A stretch of DNA of 64,000 nt from Aquiluna sp. (GTDB lineage Bacteria > Actinomycetota > Actinomycetes > Actinomycetales > Microbacteriaceae): positions 1-64,000 of the forward strand of contig JAGYIH010000002.1 in assembly GCA_018402615.1 (NCBI GenBank), in the 5' to 3' direction. Within the stretch, counting starts at the first letter, position 1. Every line of letters begins with the position of its first letter. The notes under the pieces are model-generated. The model searched no databases, was not told the origin of the DNA, and saw nothing but the letters and a program-made list of their open reading frames with translations. A program made the translations under genes and the position numbers. Below, piece by piece: positions 53,485 through 64,000 of this stretch.

Positions 53485-54639
53485 CTAGCCCCCTGAAACC
53501 GAAAGCTCGGCAAGGCTCAGTGACGCCCGGTGTTCTTCGCTCAACTGTCTTGAAACAAGCCAGTTTTCCGGCAGAGCACAAGACTTACTCGAGCCCAGTC
53601 TTCCGCGCGGACCCTCAGCCTCTTCGCCTGGGAAACCAATATCGGCGTCAAGTTCTGCTAGCAAGTCTCTTGCGTGTTGGATTGATTCCACTTGAGCTAG
53701 CCTTGCGCGGAACTCTCCACCAACCGGGTAACCCTTGAAATACCAAGCAACGTGCTTGCGGATGTCTCTGCACGCCCGCCCCTCATCCTCAAAAAACTCA
53801 ATCGATAGCTCAAGGTGTCTTAAAAACCCTTGTGAAACCTCGCCTAGAGACGGCATAGCGTAGTCAATCTCCGTGTAGTCCTGTCCAGCCAAGTACTTGG
53901 TAACGGCCTTTTCAAGATCAGAGAAAAGCCATGGTCGACCCAGGCAGCCCCTGCCGACTACAACCCCATCAACACCGGTTTGCTGCATCATGGCCACCGC
54001 GTCCCCCGCCGACCAGATGTCACCATTACCGAGAACCTGAACATCGGGCAGTGCTTGTCTCAGCTGAGCTATAGCATCCCAGTCCGCCTGACCCGAGTAA
54101 TACTGCTCCGCAGTTCTGCCGTGCAAAGCAACGGCGACAACTCCTGCATCACGCGCTGCCTTGCCAGCATCTAAAAAAGTGAGGTGCTCGTCGTCGATGC
54201 CCTTTCGCATCTTTACTGTCACTGGAGTTGTGCCGGCAGCCAAAACAGCCGCTTTAACGATCGAGGCAAAAAGGTCAGACTTCCAAGGCAAAGCTGCTCC
54301 ACCACCCTTACGAGTCACCTTGGGTACTGGACAACCGAAGTTCAAATCAATGTGGTCGGCTCTGTCTTCGGCAACAAGCATCGTGACAGCCTCTGAAATG
54401 GTCTTTGGGTCAACCCCGTAGAGCTGCACCGAACGAATCTCTTCACTCTCGTGATGTGAAATCAGTCGCATCGATTCAGCTGTTCGCTCCACCAACGCGC
54501 GCGAGGTGATCATTTCACTAACGTAAAGACCGCCGCCGTACTCACGGCAGAGTCTTCTGTATGCGGTGTTGGTAATGCCAGCCATCGGAGCCAGCACGAC
54601 CGGCACCTTGATGTCTAAGTTTCCGTACTTTAGAGCCAA
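53485..54639 (-). CDS. dusB: tRNA-dihydrouridine synthase
   Basis: 384-residue FMN enzyme that reduces uridine in the tRNA D loop. Motifs are LAPMAGITNTAYRRLCREYG, HIDLNFGCPVPKVTRKGGGA with the catalytic Cys, VTVKMRKGIDD, VAVALHGRTAEQYYSG and QVLGNGDIWSAGDA with VVGRGCLGRPWLF. The C-terminal helical domain is present. Length matches actinobacterial DusB. It abuts dgt and follows glyS after one base, so it is part of a long transcript. Confidence 0.95.
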   Translation of the reverse strand: MALKYGNLDIKVPVVLAPMAGITNTAYRRLCREYGGGLYVSEMITSRALVERTAESMRLISHHESEEIRSVQLYGVDPKTISEAVTMLVAEDRADHIDLNFGCPVPKVTRKGGGAALPWKSDLFASIVKAAVLAAGTTPVTVKMRKGIDDEHLTFLDAGKAARDAGVVAVALHGRTAEQYYSGQADWDAIAQLRQALPDVQVLGNGDIWSAGDAVAMMQQTGVDGVVVGRGCLGRPWLFSDLEKAVTKYLAGQDYTEIDYAMPSLGEVSQGFLRHLELSIEFFEDEGRACRDIRKHVAWYFKGYPVGGEFRARLAQVESIQHARDLLAELDADIGFPGEEAEGPRGRLGSSKSCALPENWLVSRQLSEEHRASLSLAELSVSGG

Positions 54640-54640
54640 G

Positions 54641-56017
54641 CTAGCCGTTCAGTCTCTCAAAAAGGTATGCCTTCACCTGCGATAGCGAGACGCGCTCCTG
54701 AGTCATGCTGTCACGCTCCCGGATGGTCACAGCCTGGTCGCCAGGTGTCTCAAAGTCGACGGTGATGCAAAACGGAGTGCCGATCTCATCCTGTCTGCGG
54801 TAGCGACGCCCGATGGCCCCAGAGTCGTCAAACTCCACATTCCAGACCTTTCTCAGTTCACCGCTTAGGTCTCTGGCAATAGGGTTCAACTCTTCATTGC
54901 GGCTAAGCGGCAAAATCGCTGCCTTAACCGGGCTAAGCCTGCGGTCCAAGCGCAATACGGTTCTGGTGTCAACCCCACCCTTAGAGTTAGGCGCCTCATC
55001 TTCGAAGTAGGCATCCACCATAAATGCCATAAGCGACCTGGTTAGCCCAGCTGCTGGCTCAATGACAAAGGGTGTCCAGCGCTTCTCCTCAGCTGGATCG
55101 AAGTAACTAAGGTCGACCCCGGACGCCTCAGAGTGAGTGCGCAAATCAAAGTCGGTCCGATTCGCAACCCCCTCGAGTTCCCCAAACTCACTTCCCTGGA
55201 AACCGAAGCGATACTCGATGTCCACGGTGCGTTTTGAGTAGTGAGAGAGTTTCTCTTTGGGGTGATCAAAAAGCCTCAGGTTGTCCTTGGAGATACCAAG
55301 GTCTAGGTACCAGTTCAGCCGTTCCTGAATCCAGTAGTCGTGCCACTGCTCGTCTTCTCCCGGCTTTACGAAGAACTCCATCTCCATCTGCTCAAACTCA
55401 CGAGTGCGGAAAATAAAGTTTCCCGGCGTAATTTCATTACGGAAGCTCTTACCCATCTGCCCAATGCCAAATGGCGGCTTCATTCTCGAGGCGTTTAGCA
55501 CGTTGTTGAAATTCACAAATATCCCCTGGGCTGTTTCCGGCCTGAGGTAGTGCATACCGCTTTCGTCCTCAACGGGACCGAGCGAGGTTTTCAAAAGCCC
55601 ATTGAAACTCTTGGGCTCTGTCCAAATCTCCTTATTGCCGCAGTTAGGGCATGGAATTTCGGCCATCGAAGCTGGTGGGCGATTTTTCTTTTCTTCGAAG
55701 GCCTCCTCAAGGTGGTCGGCCCTGAAACGTTTGTGACAGGAGGTGCACTCAATAAGGGGATCAACAAATGCCTCAACGTGACCAGATGCCTCCCATACCT
55801 TCCTGGGCAAGATAATCGAGCTGTCAAGCCCAACAACGTCGTCACGACCGGAAACCATGGATTGCCACCATTGTCGCTTGATGTTTTCCTTGAGTTCAAC
55901 GCCCAGGGGACCATAGTCCCAGGCAGACCGAGAACCGCCATAGATCTCCCCGGCCTGAAATACAAAGCCTCTGCGCTTTGCAAGAGAGATTACCTGATCA
56001 AGTTTTTGGTTTGCCAT
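54641..56017 (-). CDS. glyS: Glycine--tRNA ligase (alpha2 type)
   Basis: 458-residue class II synthetase. The N-terminal [20 protein letters not shown] and [17 protein letters not shown] are typical of the homodimeric actinobacterial form. A zinc-binding insert has ECTSCHKRF and [12 protein letters not shown]. Class II motifs include [28 protein letters not shown] and [12 protein letters not shown]. The anticodon-binding domain ends the protein. I chose ATG 56017 for the GGAG site; a longer reading to 56149 overlaps uppS and has no family match. Confidence 0.95.
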   Translation of the reverse strand: MANQKLDQVISLAKRRGFVFQAGEIYGGSRSAWDYGPLGVELKENIKRQWWQSMVSGRDDVVGLDSSIILPRKVWEASGHVEAFVDPLIECTSCHKRFRADHLEEAFEEKKNRPPASMAEIPCPNCGNKEIWTEPKSFNGLLKTSLGPVEDESGMHYLRPETAQGIFVNFNNVLNASRMKPPFGIGQMGKSFRNEITPGNFIFRTREFEQMEMEFFVKPGEDEQWHDYWIQERLNWYLDLGISKDNLRLFDHPKEKLSHYSKRTVDIEYRFGFQGSEFGELEGVANRTDFDLRTHSEASGVDLSYFDPAEEKRWTPFVIEPAAGLTRSLMAFMVDAYFEDEAPNSKGGVDTRTVLRLDRRLSPVKAAILPLSRNEELNPIARDLSGELRKVWNVEFDDSGAIGRRYRRQDEIGTPFCITVDFETPGDQAVTIRERDSMTQERVSLSQVKAYLFERLNG

Positions 56018-56049
56018 TGTTCTCCGAACAGCCTTGAGCTCTAAAGCCT

Positions 56050-56808
56050 TTAGTTTAGCGGGGCATCGACCGCTGCTCCGAAGCGTCGCTGACGGTTCTG
56101 ATACTCGGAAATCGCATCCCACAGCGTCTCTCTGGTGAAATCGGGCCAAAACTTGTCCAAAAAAAGATACTCGGCGTAGGTCGACTGCCAGGGCAGGAAG
56201 TTACTCGAGCGGTGCTCCCCAGATGATCTCAGAAACAAATCGACGTCCGGTAACTCTGGAACGTATAGCTCACGAGCTAGTGTTTTTTCGGTAATGCTTC
56301 CCGGCCTTATTTTTCCAATGGCAATCTTTTCGGCTAGCCGATTTATCGCATCCAATATTTCCTGGCGTCCCCCATAATTCACTGCCATGGTCAGGGTCAA
56401 ACCCTTGTTATTAGTTGTGAGGCGTTCGGCTTCGGCTAGCTCATGGATTACGGAAGGCCATAGCTTTCGCTTTGTACCAGACCAGCGAACCCTGACGTCC
56501 CACTCACTTAGCAGGTCCCTGCGCCTTCGAAGCACGTCCTTGTTATAGCCCATCAGAAATCTGACTTCATCTGGAGACCGCTTCCAGTTTTCAGTCGAGA
56601 AGGCGTAGGCGGTGAGGTGCGTCACGCCAGCTTCAATTGCGCCCGCTACAACCTCCAGCAGCGCCTGCTCGCCTGCGCGGTGACCCTCGGTTCTTTTCAG
56701 TCCTCGCTCATTTGCCCAGCGGCCATTGCCGTCCATGACAATTGCAATGTGTTTTGGAACGCTTCTAAAATCAGGCGCTTTCCGACCAGCTTCAAATAGT
56801 TCCGTCAT
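56050..56808 (-). CDS. uppS: Isoprenyl transferase (undecaprenyl diphosphate synthase family)
   Basis: 252-residue cis-prenyltransferase that builds the polyprenyl carrier for the cell wall. The diphosphate-binding [53 protein letters not shown] and [18 protein letters not shown] (family RTSGE.RLSNFLLWQ) are visible, followed by [15 protein letters not shown] 56808 overlaps the recO stop as ATGA and has GGAG upstream; longer readings are rejected. Confidence 0.94.
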   Translation of the reverse strand: MTELFEAGRKAPDFRSVPKHIAIVMDGNGRWANERGLKRTEGHRAGEQALLEVVAGAIEAGVTHLTAYAFSTENWKRSPDEVRFLMGYNKDVLRRRRDLLSEWDVRVRWSGTKRKLWPSVIHELAEAERLTTNNKGLTLTMAVNYGGRQEILDAINRLAEKIAIGKIRPGSITEKTLARELYVPELPDVDLFLRSSGEHRSSNFLPWQSTYAEYLFLDKFWPDFTRETLWDAISEYQNRQRRFGAAVDAPLN

Positions 56809-57524
56809 GCTCGCTCCACATGCTGCAAAGACTTTAGACCGCGTTCCAATTGCCACTGCAAATATGCAGCAATCACACCGCTTACCCGCGCCCGATCCGC
56901 TTCAGGTGTTTCCCGCGATTTATCCCATTCACCCGCGAGCAGAGCCCTCATGTGCGCAATTCCTGAAATACCGACGTTGACCGCTCCAGCTAACTGACAA
57001 CTTTGGCAGCTCACCGCTCCGGAGTGGGTTGAGAAGAAGGTCGGATCGTTGCCGCAGGTGTGACAGCTGTTCAAAGATGGCACCCAACCCGATATGGAAA
57101 GTGAACGAAGCAGATAGCTGTCCAAAACCTGGTCTGCGCGCTCTTCAAAATTGGCTAGAGTCCTAATCGCACCCACCACCAGAAGGTAATGCTGGGAACT
57201 CGAACTTTCGCGAGTTAGTCGCTCTGCTGCCTCCAAGATGGCAGTGCCCGCGGTGTATTTTGGATAATTGGAAACCACGCTGCTGCCATAGTTGGCGAGC
57301 TGTTCTGCCTGCGAAATTGTGTCCAGGTTTTTACCCTCGAAGAGCTGCAAATCCGCAACCATAAAGGGCTCTAATCGGGCACCAAAACGAGAGCTGGTCT
57401 TGCGCACTCCCTTAGCCACCGCCCGGATTTGGCCGTGGTTCTTGGTAAGCACGGTCACTATTCGGTCGACTTCACCTAGCTTGTGGGTGCGAAGCACGAT
57501 TCCTTCGTCACGATAGTGGGGCAT
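56805..57524 (-). CDS. recO: DNA repair protein RecO
   Basis: 239-residue recombination mediator of the RecFOR pathway. The N-terminal OB fold has RDEGIVLRTHKLGEVDRIVT and HGQIRAVAKGVRKTSSRFG. The C-terminal helical domain carries a C4 zinc site in NSCHTCGNDP and VSCQSCQL. Length is normal. It lies between leuA and uppS, a common actinobacterial order, and is translationally coupled to uppS. Confidence 0.94.
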   Translation of the reverse strand: MPHYRDEGIVLRTHKLGEVDRIVTVLTKNHGQIRAVAKGVRKTSSRFGARLEPFMVADLQLFEGKNLDTISQAEQLANYGSSVVSNYPKYTAGTAILEAAERLTRESSSSQHYLLVVGAIRTLANFEERADQVLDSYLLRSLSISGWVPSLNSCHTCGNDPTFFSTHSGAVSCQSCQLAGAVNVGISGIAHMRALLAGEWDKSRETPEADRARVSGVIAAYLQWQLERGLKSLQHVERA

Positions 57525-57563
57525 TGCTCAAGTATTGCAACTTAGAGGTAAAAATCGCTGAGG

Positions 57564-59354
<1,791 letters not shown>

Positions 59355-59370
<16 letters not shown>

Positions 59371-59396
59371 CCACTAAGAAGAAGAGCCAAACGCAT
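59355..59396 (-). CDS. leuA leader peptide (13 residues with three consecutive Leu codons)
   Basis: The ORF from ATG 59396 to TAG 59355 encodes MRLALLLSGRDEA; it has Leu at positions 3, 5, 6 and 7, with CTT used three times in a row. It lies 63 bases upstream of leuA, overlaps the strong hairpin, and has its own TAGCCT -10 box six bases before the ATG. Leucine-rich leader peptides before leuA are known in streptomycetes and corynebacteria, so attenuation by ribosome stalling is a secure inference of type, though not tested here. Confidence 0.78.
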
Positions 59397-59402
59397 TGTG
59401 TA

Positions 59403-59408
59403 AGGCTA
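59403..59408 (-). promoter_or_regulatory. -10 box for the leuA leader transcript
   Basis: TAGCCT on the minus strand ends six bases before the leader peptide ATG. TACACA directly next to the ATG, with TTGGCA 16 bases upstream of it, is an alternative promoter reading. Confidence 0.5.
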
Positions 59409-59427
59409 GCACTCAAAATGCCAAGCC

Positions 59428-60300
59428 CTAGAAACCGAGTTTCCCCATCTGTTTGGCATCACGTTGCCAGTCCTTTGCGATTCGGACTTGAATAGCGAGG
59501 TGGATTGGATGGCCAAGCAGGCTCTCAATCTCGATCCGAGCCTTGGTTCCAATGGTTTTCAACATCGAACCGCCCTTGCCAATGACGATTCCCTTTTGGC
59601 TATCGCGCTCAACCCAGAGCGACATGTGCAGGGTGGGCTTTTGCTCCCCCTGAACCATTTCATCGAGCGAAACCGCGAGAGAATGTGGCATCTCGTCGCG
59701 GACCAACTCCAACGCAGCCTCTCGAACAAGCTCACAGATTCGGTCTTCGTCTGTCTCCTCGGTCTGGATGTCGTCCGGATAAAGCATCGGCCCCTCTGGA
59801 AGCTTGGAAATCAGCAGATTCACCAGGTGATCTAGCTGCTCACCGGTGACAGCCGACACCGGGATAATGTCATCCCAGTCATAGATCTCACTGACACTCA
59901 TCAGGTGCAAAGCGAGTTTCTCACGTGAGACGGTGTCGGCCTTGGTAACAATCGCAATCTTGCGAGCTTTCATCAGAGCTATGTCGCCAACAATTTTTTT
60001 GTCCCCAATGCCAATTGCCTCATTTGCCGGTGAGCAAAATGCAATCAGATCAACTTCGGCTAGCGTGCTGCCAACCAAGTCGTTTAGGCGCTGCCCCAGC
60101 AGCGTTCTGGGTTTATGAAGCCCCGGAGTGTCCACAATCACAAGCTGACCTGCGGGAGTGGTGTGAATCGCCCTTATGGCCTTGCGGGTGGTCTGTGGTT
60201 TTGAAGACGTTATGGCTACCTTCTCACCAACTATTGCATTGGTCAGTGTTGACTTACCTACATTGGGACGTCCAACAAAACTTACAAAGCCTGATTTCAA
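59428..60300 (-). CDS. era: GTPase Era
   Basis: 290-residue GTPase for 16S rRNA maturation and 30S assembly. The G motifs are G1 GRPNVGKSTLTNAIVG, G3 VDTPGLHKPRTLLG and G4 VTKADTVS, with SAVTGEQLDHL as G5. The C-terminal KH domain has QKGIVIGKGGSMLKTIGTKA. Length is normal. ybeY, which acts in the same process, lies 67 bases upstream. Many actinobacteria have a CNNM-domain gene between the two; here it is missing. Confidence 0.96.
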   Translation of the reverse strand: MKSGFVSFVGRPNVGKSTLTNAIVGEKVAITSSKPQTTRKAIRAIHTTPAGQLVIVDTPGLHKPRTLLGQRLNDLVGSTLAEVDLIAFCSPANEAIGIGDKKIVGDIALMKARKIAIVTKADTVSREKLALHLMSVSEIYDWDDIIPVSAVTGEQLDHLVNLLISKLPEGPMLYPDDIQTEETDEDRICELVREAALELVRDEMPHSLAVSLDEMVQGEQKPTLHMSLWVERDSQKGIVIGKGGSMLKTIGTKARIEIESLLGHPIHLAIQVRIAKDWQRDAKQMGKLGF

Positions 60301-60367
60301 CTAGTTCCCTAACTTTTTGACCACGGAGTTCAATCTCTGAACCACTAAGCCACTGCGCTTACTCAAT

Positions 60368-60826
60368 CTAAACCTGCTCTGATTCGTAAAATGTTTTCAG
60401 CACCTGAGCCTGAAGCTCAAACATCTGTTTTTCTTCTTCCGTCTCTGCGTGGTCAAAACCGACCAAATGAAGCATTCCGTGGGTGACGAGCATCAAGATC
60501 TCGGTTATGGTCTCGTGGCCTGCAACGGCCGCTTGCCTCGAGGCAACCTGTGGGCAAACCACGATGTCTCCCAGAACTCCCTCTGGCGACAATGACTCCT
60601 CCGAGCCCGGCCTCAGCTCGTCCATTGGAAAGCTGAGCACATCGGTTGGCCCAGGTTCATCCATCCACTTGATGTGCAAATCGGTCATCGGAGCTTCATC
60701 CACGAAGATGATTCCAACATCGACCATTGGGTGCAGCTTCAGATGGTCTCTAGCATGCATCGCAAGGTTTTGAACCCGATGCGTGTCAATTGCCACCTCA
60801 GATTCATTCGATATTTCAATACTCAA
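60368..60826 (-). CDS. ybeY: Endoribonuclease YbeY (rRNA maturation)
   Basis: 152-residue metal-dependent RNase involved in 16S rRNA 3' end processing. The zinc motif HGMLHLVGFDHAETEE gives the expected H-x3-H-x5-H ligand set; WMDEPGPTDVLSFPMDELRP and LGDIVVCPQVASRQA are the other family blocks. Its start overlaps the phoH stop by four bases. Confidence 0.95.
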   Translation of the reverse strand: MSIEISNESEVAIDTHRVQNLAMHARDHLKLHPMVDVGIIFVDEAPMTDLHIKWMDEPGPTDVLSFPMDELRPGSEESLSPEGVLGDIVVCPQVASRQAAVAGHETITEILMLVTHGMLHLVGFDHAETEEEKQMFELQAQVLKTFYESEQV

Positions 60827-61767
60827 CTTGAGCCCGCTCTTTCATAGGCCTCAACAATTCGAGTTACCAGTTCGTGGCGAACCACGTCCTTACTGGTTAG
60901 ACGCTCAATTTTCAAACCGTCAACATCGCTCAGAATGCTGCTTGCTATGGTCAGACCAGACTTCCCCCCGGGAAGATCAACCTGGGTTGTGTCCCCGGTT
61001 ATAACCATCTTCGAATTAAAGCCAAGCCTTGTTAGAAACATCTTCATCTGCTCGCCAGTTGTGTTTTGAGCCTCGTCCAAGATAACGAAGCTGTCATTCA
61101 GCGTTCGACCACGCATGTATGCCAGCGGTGCAACCTCTATAACGCTTGATTCCATAAGCTTCGCCAAAATGTCAGGCTCCAACATCTCCTGCAAGGCATC
61201 AAACAGCGGCCTTAGGTAGGGATCGATTTTTTCACTAAGCGTGCCCGGCAAGAATCCCAATCGTTCGCCGGCCTCGACCGCTGGCCGAGTGAGAATAATT
61301 CGACTGACCTGTTTTGCATAGAGAGCGTTGACTGCTTTGGCAACCGCTAGGTAGGTCTTCCCTGTCCCAGCAGGGCCAATGCCAAAGGTTATCGTCGAAG
61401 AGTCAATGGCCTCGAGGTATCTCTTTTGGCCCTGAGTTTTGGCCCTAACAGTTTTTGTCGGGGTTACTACTGCGCCCGAACCCAATATCTTGGCCGGTGT
61501 TTCCGAAGTGGAGCTCAATATGGCAACCGTCTCACGAACGCTTCGGGAATCCGGAACCACACCAGCAACTACCAACTCGGCCAGCTGCATAACCACTTGC
61601 CTTGCAAGTTCAGTGTTTTCCTCATCACCCTCGACTGAAAAGTTGTGACCACGGTTCTGAAGTCGGATCCCCGGTATCTCACGCTCGATACTTCTAAGAA
61701 TTGAGTCCTGTGGACCTAAAAGGTCTAGAAGCGCGACCTCGGGAGCAGTGAAACTTAGCTGAGCCAA
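60823..61767 (-). CDS. phoH: PhoH family ATPase
   Basis: 314-residue P-loop ATPase of the PhoH group. Walker A is GPAGTGKTYLAVAKAV and Walker B is SFVILDEAQNTTGEQMKMFL, with VVTGDTTQVDLP-like ITGDTTQVDLPGGKSGL after it and a N-terminal KH-like segment (IRLQNRGHNFSVEGDEENTE). It is regularly found before ybeY and is thought to be an RNA-directed helicase or NTPase; the exact role is unsettled. Confidence 0.93.
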   Translation of the reverse strand: MAQLSFTAPEVALLDLLGPQDSILRSIEREIPGIRLQNRGHNFSVEGDEENTELARQVVMQLAELVVAGVVPDSRSVRETVAILSSTSETPAKILGSGAVVTPTKTVRAKTQGQKRYLEAIDSSTITFGIGPAGTGKTYLAVAKAVNALYAKQVSRIILTRPAVEAGERLGFLPGTLSEKIDPYLRPLFDALQEMLEPDILAKLMESSVIEVAPLAYMRGRTLNDSFVILDEAQNTTGEQMKMFLTRLGFNSKMVITGDTTQVDLPGGKSGLTIASSILSDVDGLKIERLTSKDVVRHELVTRIVEAYERAGSS

Positions 61768-62082
61768 CTAAGCCGCCCGCTGGCTCAAAATATGTGCGTG
61801 AGTGTGAAAAACAGACTGCCCCTCACGCTCGCCAGTATTAAATTGCAGCCTGAATTGCCCGTCGGTTAGTGATGCTGCAACCTCACGAATCAGGTCAAAA
61901 AGCCCGAGCAACTGTGCCGAGTCAGAAAGTTTTGATATGTCCGAAGAGTGAGTTTTTGGCACCACGAGTATGTGAACCGCGGCTTGCGGGTTTATGTCCC
62001 TAAACGCCACTGCGTGATCAGTCTCAAACAGCAACTCAGTAGCGATTTCCCCGGCAACAATCTTGCAAAAAATACAGTCCAA
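61768..62082 (-). CDS. HIT family nucleotide-binding protein
   Basis: 104-residue histidine triad hydrolase. CIFCKIVAGEIATELLFE at the N-terminus and the triad VFHTHAHILS (HxHxH) near the C-terminus place it in the HinT branch, which hydrolyses AMP-linked phosphoramidates. INPQAAVHILVVPKTH is the conserved middle. It directly abuts phoH and follows rsmE after 17 bases. Confidence 0.93.
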   Translation of the reverse strand: MDCIFCKIVAGEIATELLFETDHAVAFRDINPQAAVHILVVPKTHSSDISKLSDSAQLLGLFDLIREVAASLTDGQFRLQFNTGEREGQSVFHTHAHILSQRAA

Positions 62083-62099
62083 CTAATACCCTCCTTTTC

Positions 62100-62801
62100 T
62101 CATCCTAAGTCCTTGCCCAGCCGACCTGAAATAAGTTGTAAACAGGCCAATGCGACCACCCCAGCGTTCGAGGTGCGAAGCACCGAGTCCCCCAACCTAA
62201 CCGCCCGAAACCCCTTGCCAACCAGTACTTCAACTTCAGCCTCGCTGAACCCACCCTCTGGCCCAACGGCAACCGTGTACTCAGCGCTTTGCTGCACTCC
62301 TGCAATTCCTTCCTTCGCCCTGGGGTCCAACACCAGGGCTACCCCCTTTGCCACAACGTCTTCGACCGATGCTGCATGGGTGATAGTAGGAAGGGTCAGC
62401 TGCTGTGACTGCTTCATTGTGGCGATGGCAATCTGCTGCCAGCGCTCAGTATTTCTTAATACCTTGCTGTCCCAGCGTGATACCGAGCGCTCGGCCTGCA
62501 AGGCGGTAGCGCTGGCTATCCCCAGTTCGCTGCAGGACTGCAAGGCAGATTCATCGCGGCCACCCTTGGCAATTGCCTGAACTAAATGAAACCTTGGCCC
62601 GTTGCCAGCATCAAGACGCTCGCCGATACTTATGCCGCCAGTCAGAGGGTCCAATACCTCTGCCACAAAACCGAATCCTTTGCCTGAACTAATCACTATG
62701 TGATCGCCTCTGATAATACGTAGCGATTTGAAATGCACAAGCTCAGACTTCGATATCGTCTCAGAGTTTTGATTGACACTCTCGTCATAGAACCAGTGCA
62801 C
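62100..62801 (-). CDS. rsmE: 16S rRNA (uracil(1498)-N(3))-methyltransferase
   Basis: 233-residue SPOUT-class methyltransferase for m3U1498 in 16S rRNA. The N-terminal PUA-like part has HFKSLRIIRGDHIVISSGKG. The knotted SAM site is formed by VAVGPEGGFSEAEVEVL and LGDSVLRTSNAGVVAL; RWQQIAIATMKQSQQLTLPT is the conserved block between. Its start overlaps the dnaJ stop by one base. Confidence 0.94.
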   Translation of the reverse strand: MHWFYDESVNQNSETISKSELVHFKSLRIIRGDHIVISSGKGFGFVAEVLDPLTGGISIGERLDAGNGPRFHLVQAIAKGGRDESALQSCSELGIASATALQAERSVSRWDSKVLRNTERWQQIAIATMKQSQQLTLPTITHAASVEDVVAKGVALVLDPRAKEGIAGVQQSAEYTVAVGPEGGFSEAEVEVLVGKGFRAVRLGDSVLRTSNAGVVALACLQLISGRLGKDLG

Positions 62802-63853
62802 TAAAAACGTCCCCGAACTCGTCGAGAGCCCAACCTCGGAGTGTCCTCCTGATGCAACTCCCTGATCTTTTTGAAAAGATCACGTTGCTTGCCATCTAGG
62901 CGATTTGGAGTGAGCACCTTGATCTCAATCCTCAAATCTCCCCGTCCCCTGCCTCTTATTTTGTGAGCGCCTAATCCCTTTATCGTGAGCACCTCACCGT
63001 GCTGAACTCCAGCCCTCACATCAAGCGAGTGCGGACCATCCAAAGTCTCGATTTCACTGGTGAACCCGAGCGCAGCATCGGCAACTGGAACCTCGAGGAT
63101 CGCAACTATGTCATCGCCATCCCGGCCGAAGATTGCATCTGCAGCCACCTGTACCTCGAGATAAATATCGCCTGCCGGCCCGCCAGCAAAGCCAACCTCA
63201 CCCTGCCCGGAAAGATGCAATCGCATTCCATCCGAAACACCTGCTGGGATTTCCAGGTCGAGATCGCGCTGCGCCCTAATCCGACCCTGCGCCCTGCACT
63301 TCTGACATGGATCAGGAATCACCTCTCCAGTTCCACGACAGCTGCCACAAGGAGCGGTGGTAACCATCATTCCCATAAACGATTGGACCTGGCGCTGAAT
63401 CTGTCCCGATCCCCTGCAAATATCACAAGTCTTTGCGCTGGTGCCAGGCTTGCAACAACTTCCGTTGCAGTCTGGACAGATAACTGCCGTGTCAATGGTC
63501 AGAGTCTTCTCGACACCAAACACTGCCTCTCGCAGCGAAAGATCAACTCTGAGCAACGCATCTTGGCCTCGCTGCGCCCTGGATTGTGGACCTCTTGCAG
63601 ATCCGCCGCCGAAGAAGGTCTCAAAGATGTCACCCAAGCCAACGCCTTCATTTCCACCGCGGTCATAACTGGCTCGAGACTGGGGGTCCGATAACACCTC
63701 GTAAGCGTGAGTAACAAGCTTGAACCGTTCTTGAGCTTCGGGGCTTTTATTAATGTCCGGGTGCAGCTCACGTGCCAATTTGCGATAGGCCTTTTTTACC
63801 TCGTCTTCCGAGGCGGAACGAGCGACCCCTAGGACCTGATAGTGGTCTGCCAA
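62801..63853 (-). CDS. dnaJ: Chaperone DnaJ (type I with zinc fingers)
   Basis: 350-residue Hsp40 co-chaperone that stimulates DnaK. The J domain has [20 protein letters not shown] with the HPD triad. The Gly-rich segment is short and includes [11 protein letters not shown]. The zinc domain has four Cys repeats: [25 protein letters not shown] and CQKCRAQG; the first deviates from CxxCxGxG by Cys in place of the final Gly. The two client-binding beta domains follow. The start is TTG 63853 behind a GGAGG site with eight-base spacing, right after the hrcA stop. This is the HrcA-linked DnaJ2 type of actinobacteria. Confidence 0.94.
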   Translation of the reverse strand: MADHYQVLGVARSASEDEVKKAYRKLARELHPDINKSPEAQERFKLVTHAYEVLSDPQSRASYDRGGNEGVGLGDIFETFFGGGSARGPQSRAQRGQDALLRVDLSLREAVFGVEKTLTIDTAVICPDCNGSCCKPGTSAKTCDICRGSGQIQRQVQSFMGMMVTTAPCGSCRGTGEVIPDPCQKCRAQGRIRAQRDLDLEIPAGVSDGMRLHLSGQGEVGFAGGPAGDIYLEVQVAADAIFGRDGDDIVAILEVPVADAALGFTSEIETLDGPHSLDVRAGVQHGEVLTIKGLGAHKIRGRGRGDLRIEIKVLTPNRLDGKQRDLFKKIRELHQEDTPRLGSRRVRGRF

Positions 63854-64000
63854 CTAGTTGTCCTCCAAAGCTTTTGATAGGTATCTGGCCACGGCCCTCA
63901 CAGATGCAATATTGTTGGAATAATCCATCCTGGTTGGGCCCAGAACTCCAAGCTTGGCGACTTCAGTGCCACGACTTTGATAGCCGGTGAAGACCAAAGA
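63854..64000 (-). CDS. hrcA: Heat-inducible transcription repressor HrcA (partial, C-terminal end)
   Basis: The last 48 codons of HrcA run off the window edge. KLGVLGPTRMDYSNNIASVR and AVARYLSKALEDN are the conserved C-terminus. HrcA represses heat-shock genes by binding CIRCE operators. The stop abuts the TTG of dnaJ, so repressor and chaperone share a transcript. No CIRCE element is visible within the window. Confidence 0.94.
   Translation of the reverse strand, partial: SLVFTGYQSRGTEVAKLGVLGPTRMDYSNNIASVRAVARYLSKALEDN

Noticed and set aside
54641..56149. Glycyl-tRNA synthetase start at 56149
   Set aside because: The extra 44 residues overlap uppS and have no homology; ATG 56017 has a GGAG site.
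60301..60367. tRNA-like segment between era and ybeY
   Set aside because: It contains GGCTTAGTGGTTCAGAG but no acceptor pairing, no seven-base anticodon loop in the right place and no T-arm consensus.

Overview
The window looks like chromosomal core DNA from a small-genome actinobacterium of the family Microbacteriaceae, most like the freshwater Luna lineage (Rhodoluna/Aquiluna type). This is inferred from gene order: DUF7455, topoisomerase IV, sigma factor, PAC2 protein, pepA, lpdA, sucB, lipB, lipA, DUF4191, glnA; then fasR-like regulator, fabD, fabH, acpP, fabF, DUF3145; then hrcA, dnaJ, rsmE, phoH, ybeY, era, leuA, recO, uppS, glyS, dusB, dgt, dnaG. It is also inferred from gene spacing of a few bases or overlaps, a G+C content near one half (far below most Microbacteriaceae), and translations that match that family. 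I saw no transposon, phage, CRISPR array or other mobile element. The only gap of more than 300 bases without a protein gene (26.05-26.41 kb) holds the RNase P RNA.

Layout. 0-8.3 kb: partial phosphodiesterase, parC and convergent parE, DUF7455 protein, a MurT/GatD-like pair, principal sigma factor. 8.3-17.6 kb: PAC2 protein, leucyl aminopeptidase, 2-oxo acid dehydrogenase E3 and E2, lipoate synthesis and attachment (lipB, lipA), DUF4191 membrane protein, glutamine synthetase I and its terminator. 17.6-26 kb: glnE and a second glutamine synthetase on the minus strand; nadE, panB, map and polyphosphate glucokinase on the plus strand. 26-29.7 kb: rnpB, RNase HI/phosphatase fusion, zinc-ribbon coiled-coil protein, Nif3 protein, tRNA-Val, peroxiredoxin. 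29.7-37.5 kb: aceE followed by a regulator and the fatty acid synthesis cluster. 37-44.5 kb: DUF3145, an FeS-type (6-4) photolyase, thymidine kinase, two CNNM/CBS proteins, a Ca2+/Na+ exchanger, tRNA-Met, a BASS transporter. 44.5-48.7 kb: acyl-CoA ligase, a small charged protein, a glycosyltransferase and a DMT-type transporter, all broken by single-base frameshifts. 48.8-64 kb: deformylase, AzlCD, tRNA-Asn, then a long minus-strand run from hrcA to dnaG.

Functional links. sucB and lpdA need the lipoate made by lipB and lipA, and aceE supplies acetyl-CoA next to the fab genes. glnE sits between its probable target glnA and glnA2. era, ybeY, rsmE, dusB, glyS and rnpB form a broad RNA and translation set.

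Most interesting points. (1) The GatD homologue has lost its catalytic Cys and His, and its MurT partner has lost the zinc ribbon. Because Microbacteriaceae make B-type peptidoglycan, in which the D-Glu alpha-carboxyl carries the cross-bridge, the pair may do a different ligation. (2) leuA has an attenuator with a 13-residue leader peptide holding Leu-Leu-Leu. (3) A TAGnnT-type -10 box lies 6-8 bases from the start codon of at least nine reading frames, which indicates widespread leaderless transcription. (4) At least a dozen one-base frameshifts, mostly in short homopolymers and clustered at 27.7-29.5 and 45.9-48.2 kb, look more like sequence errors than gene decay.
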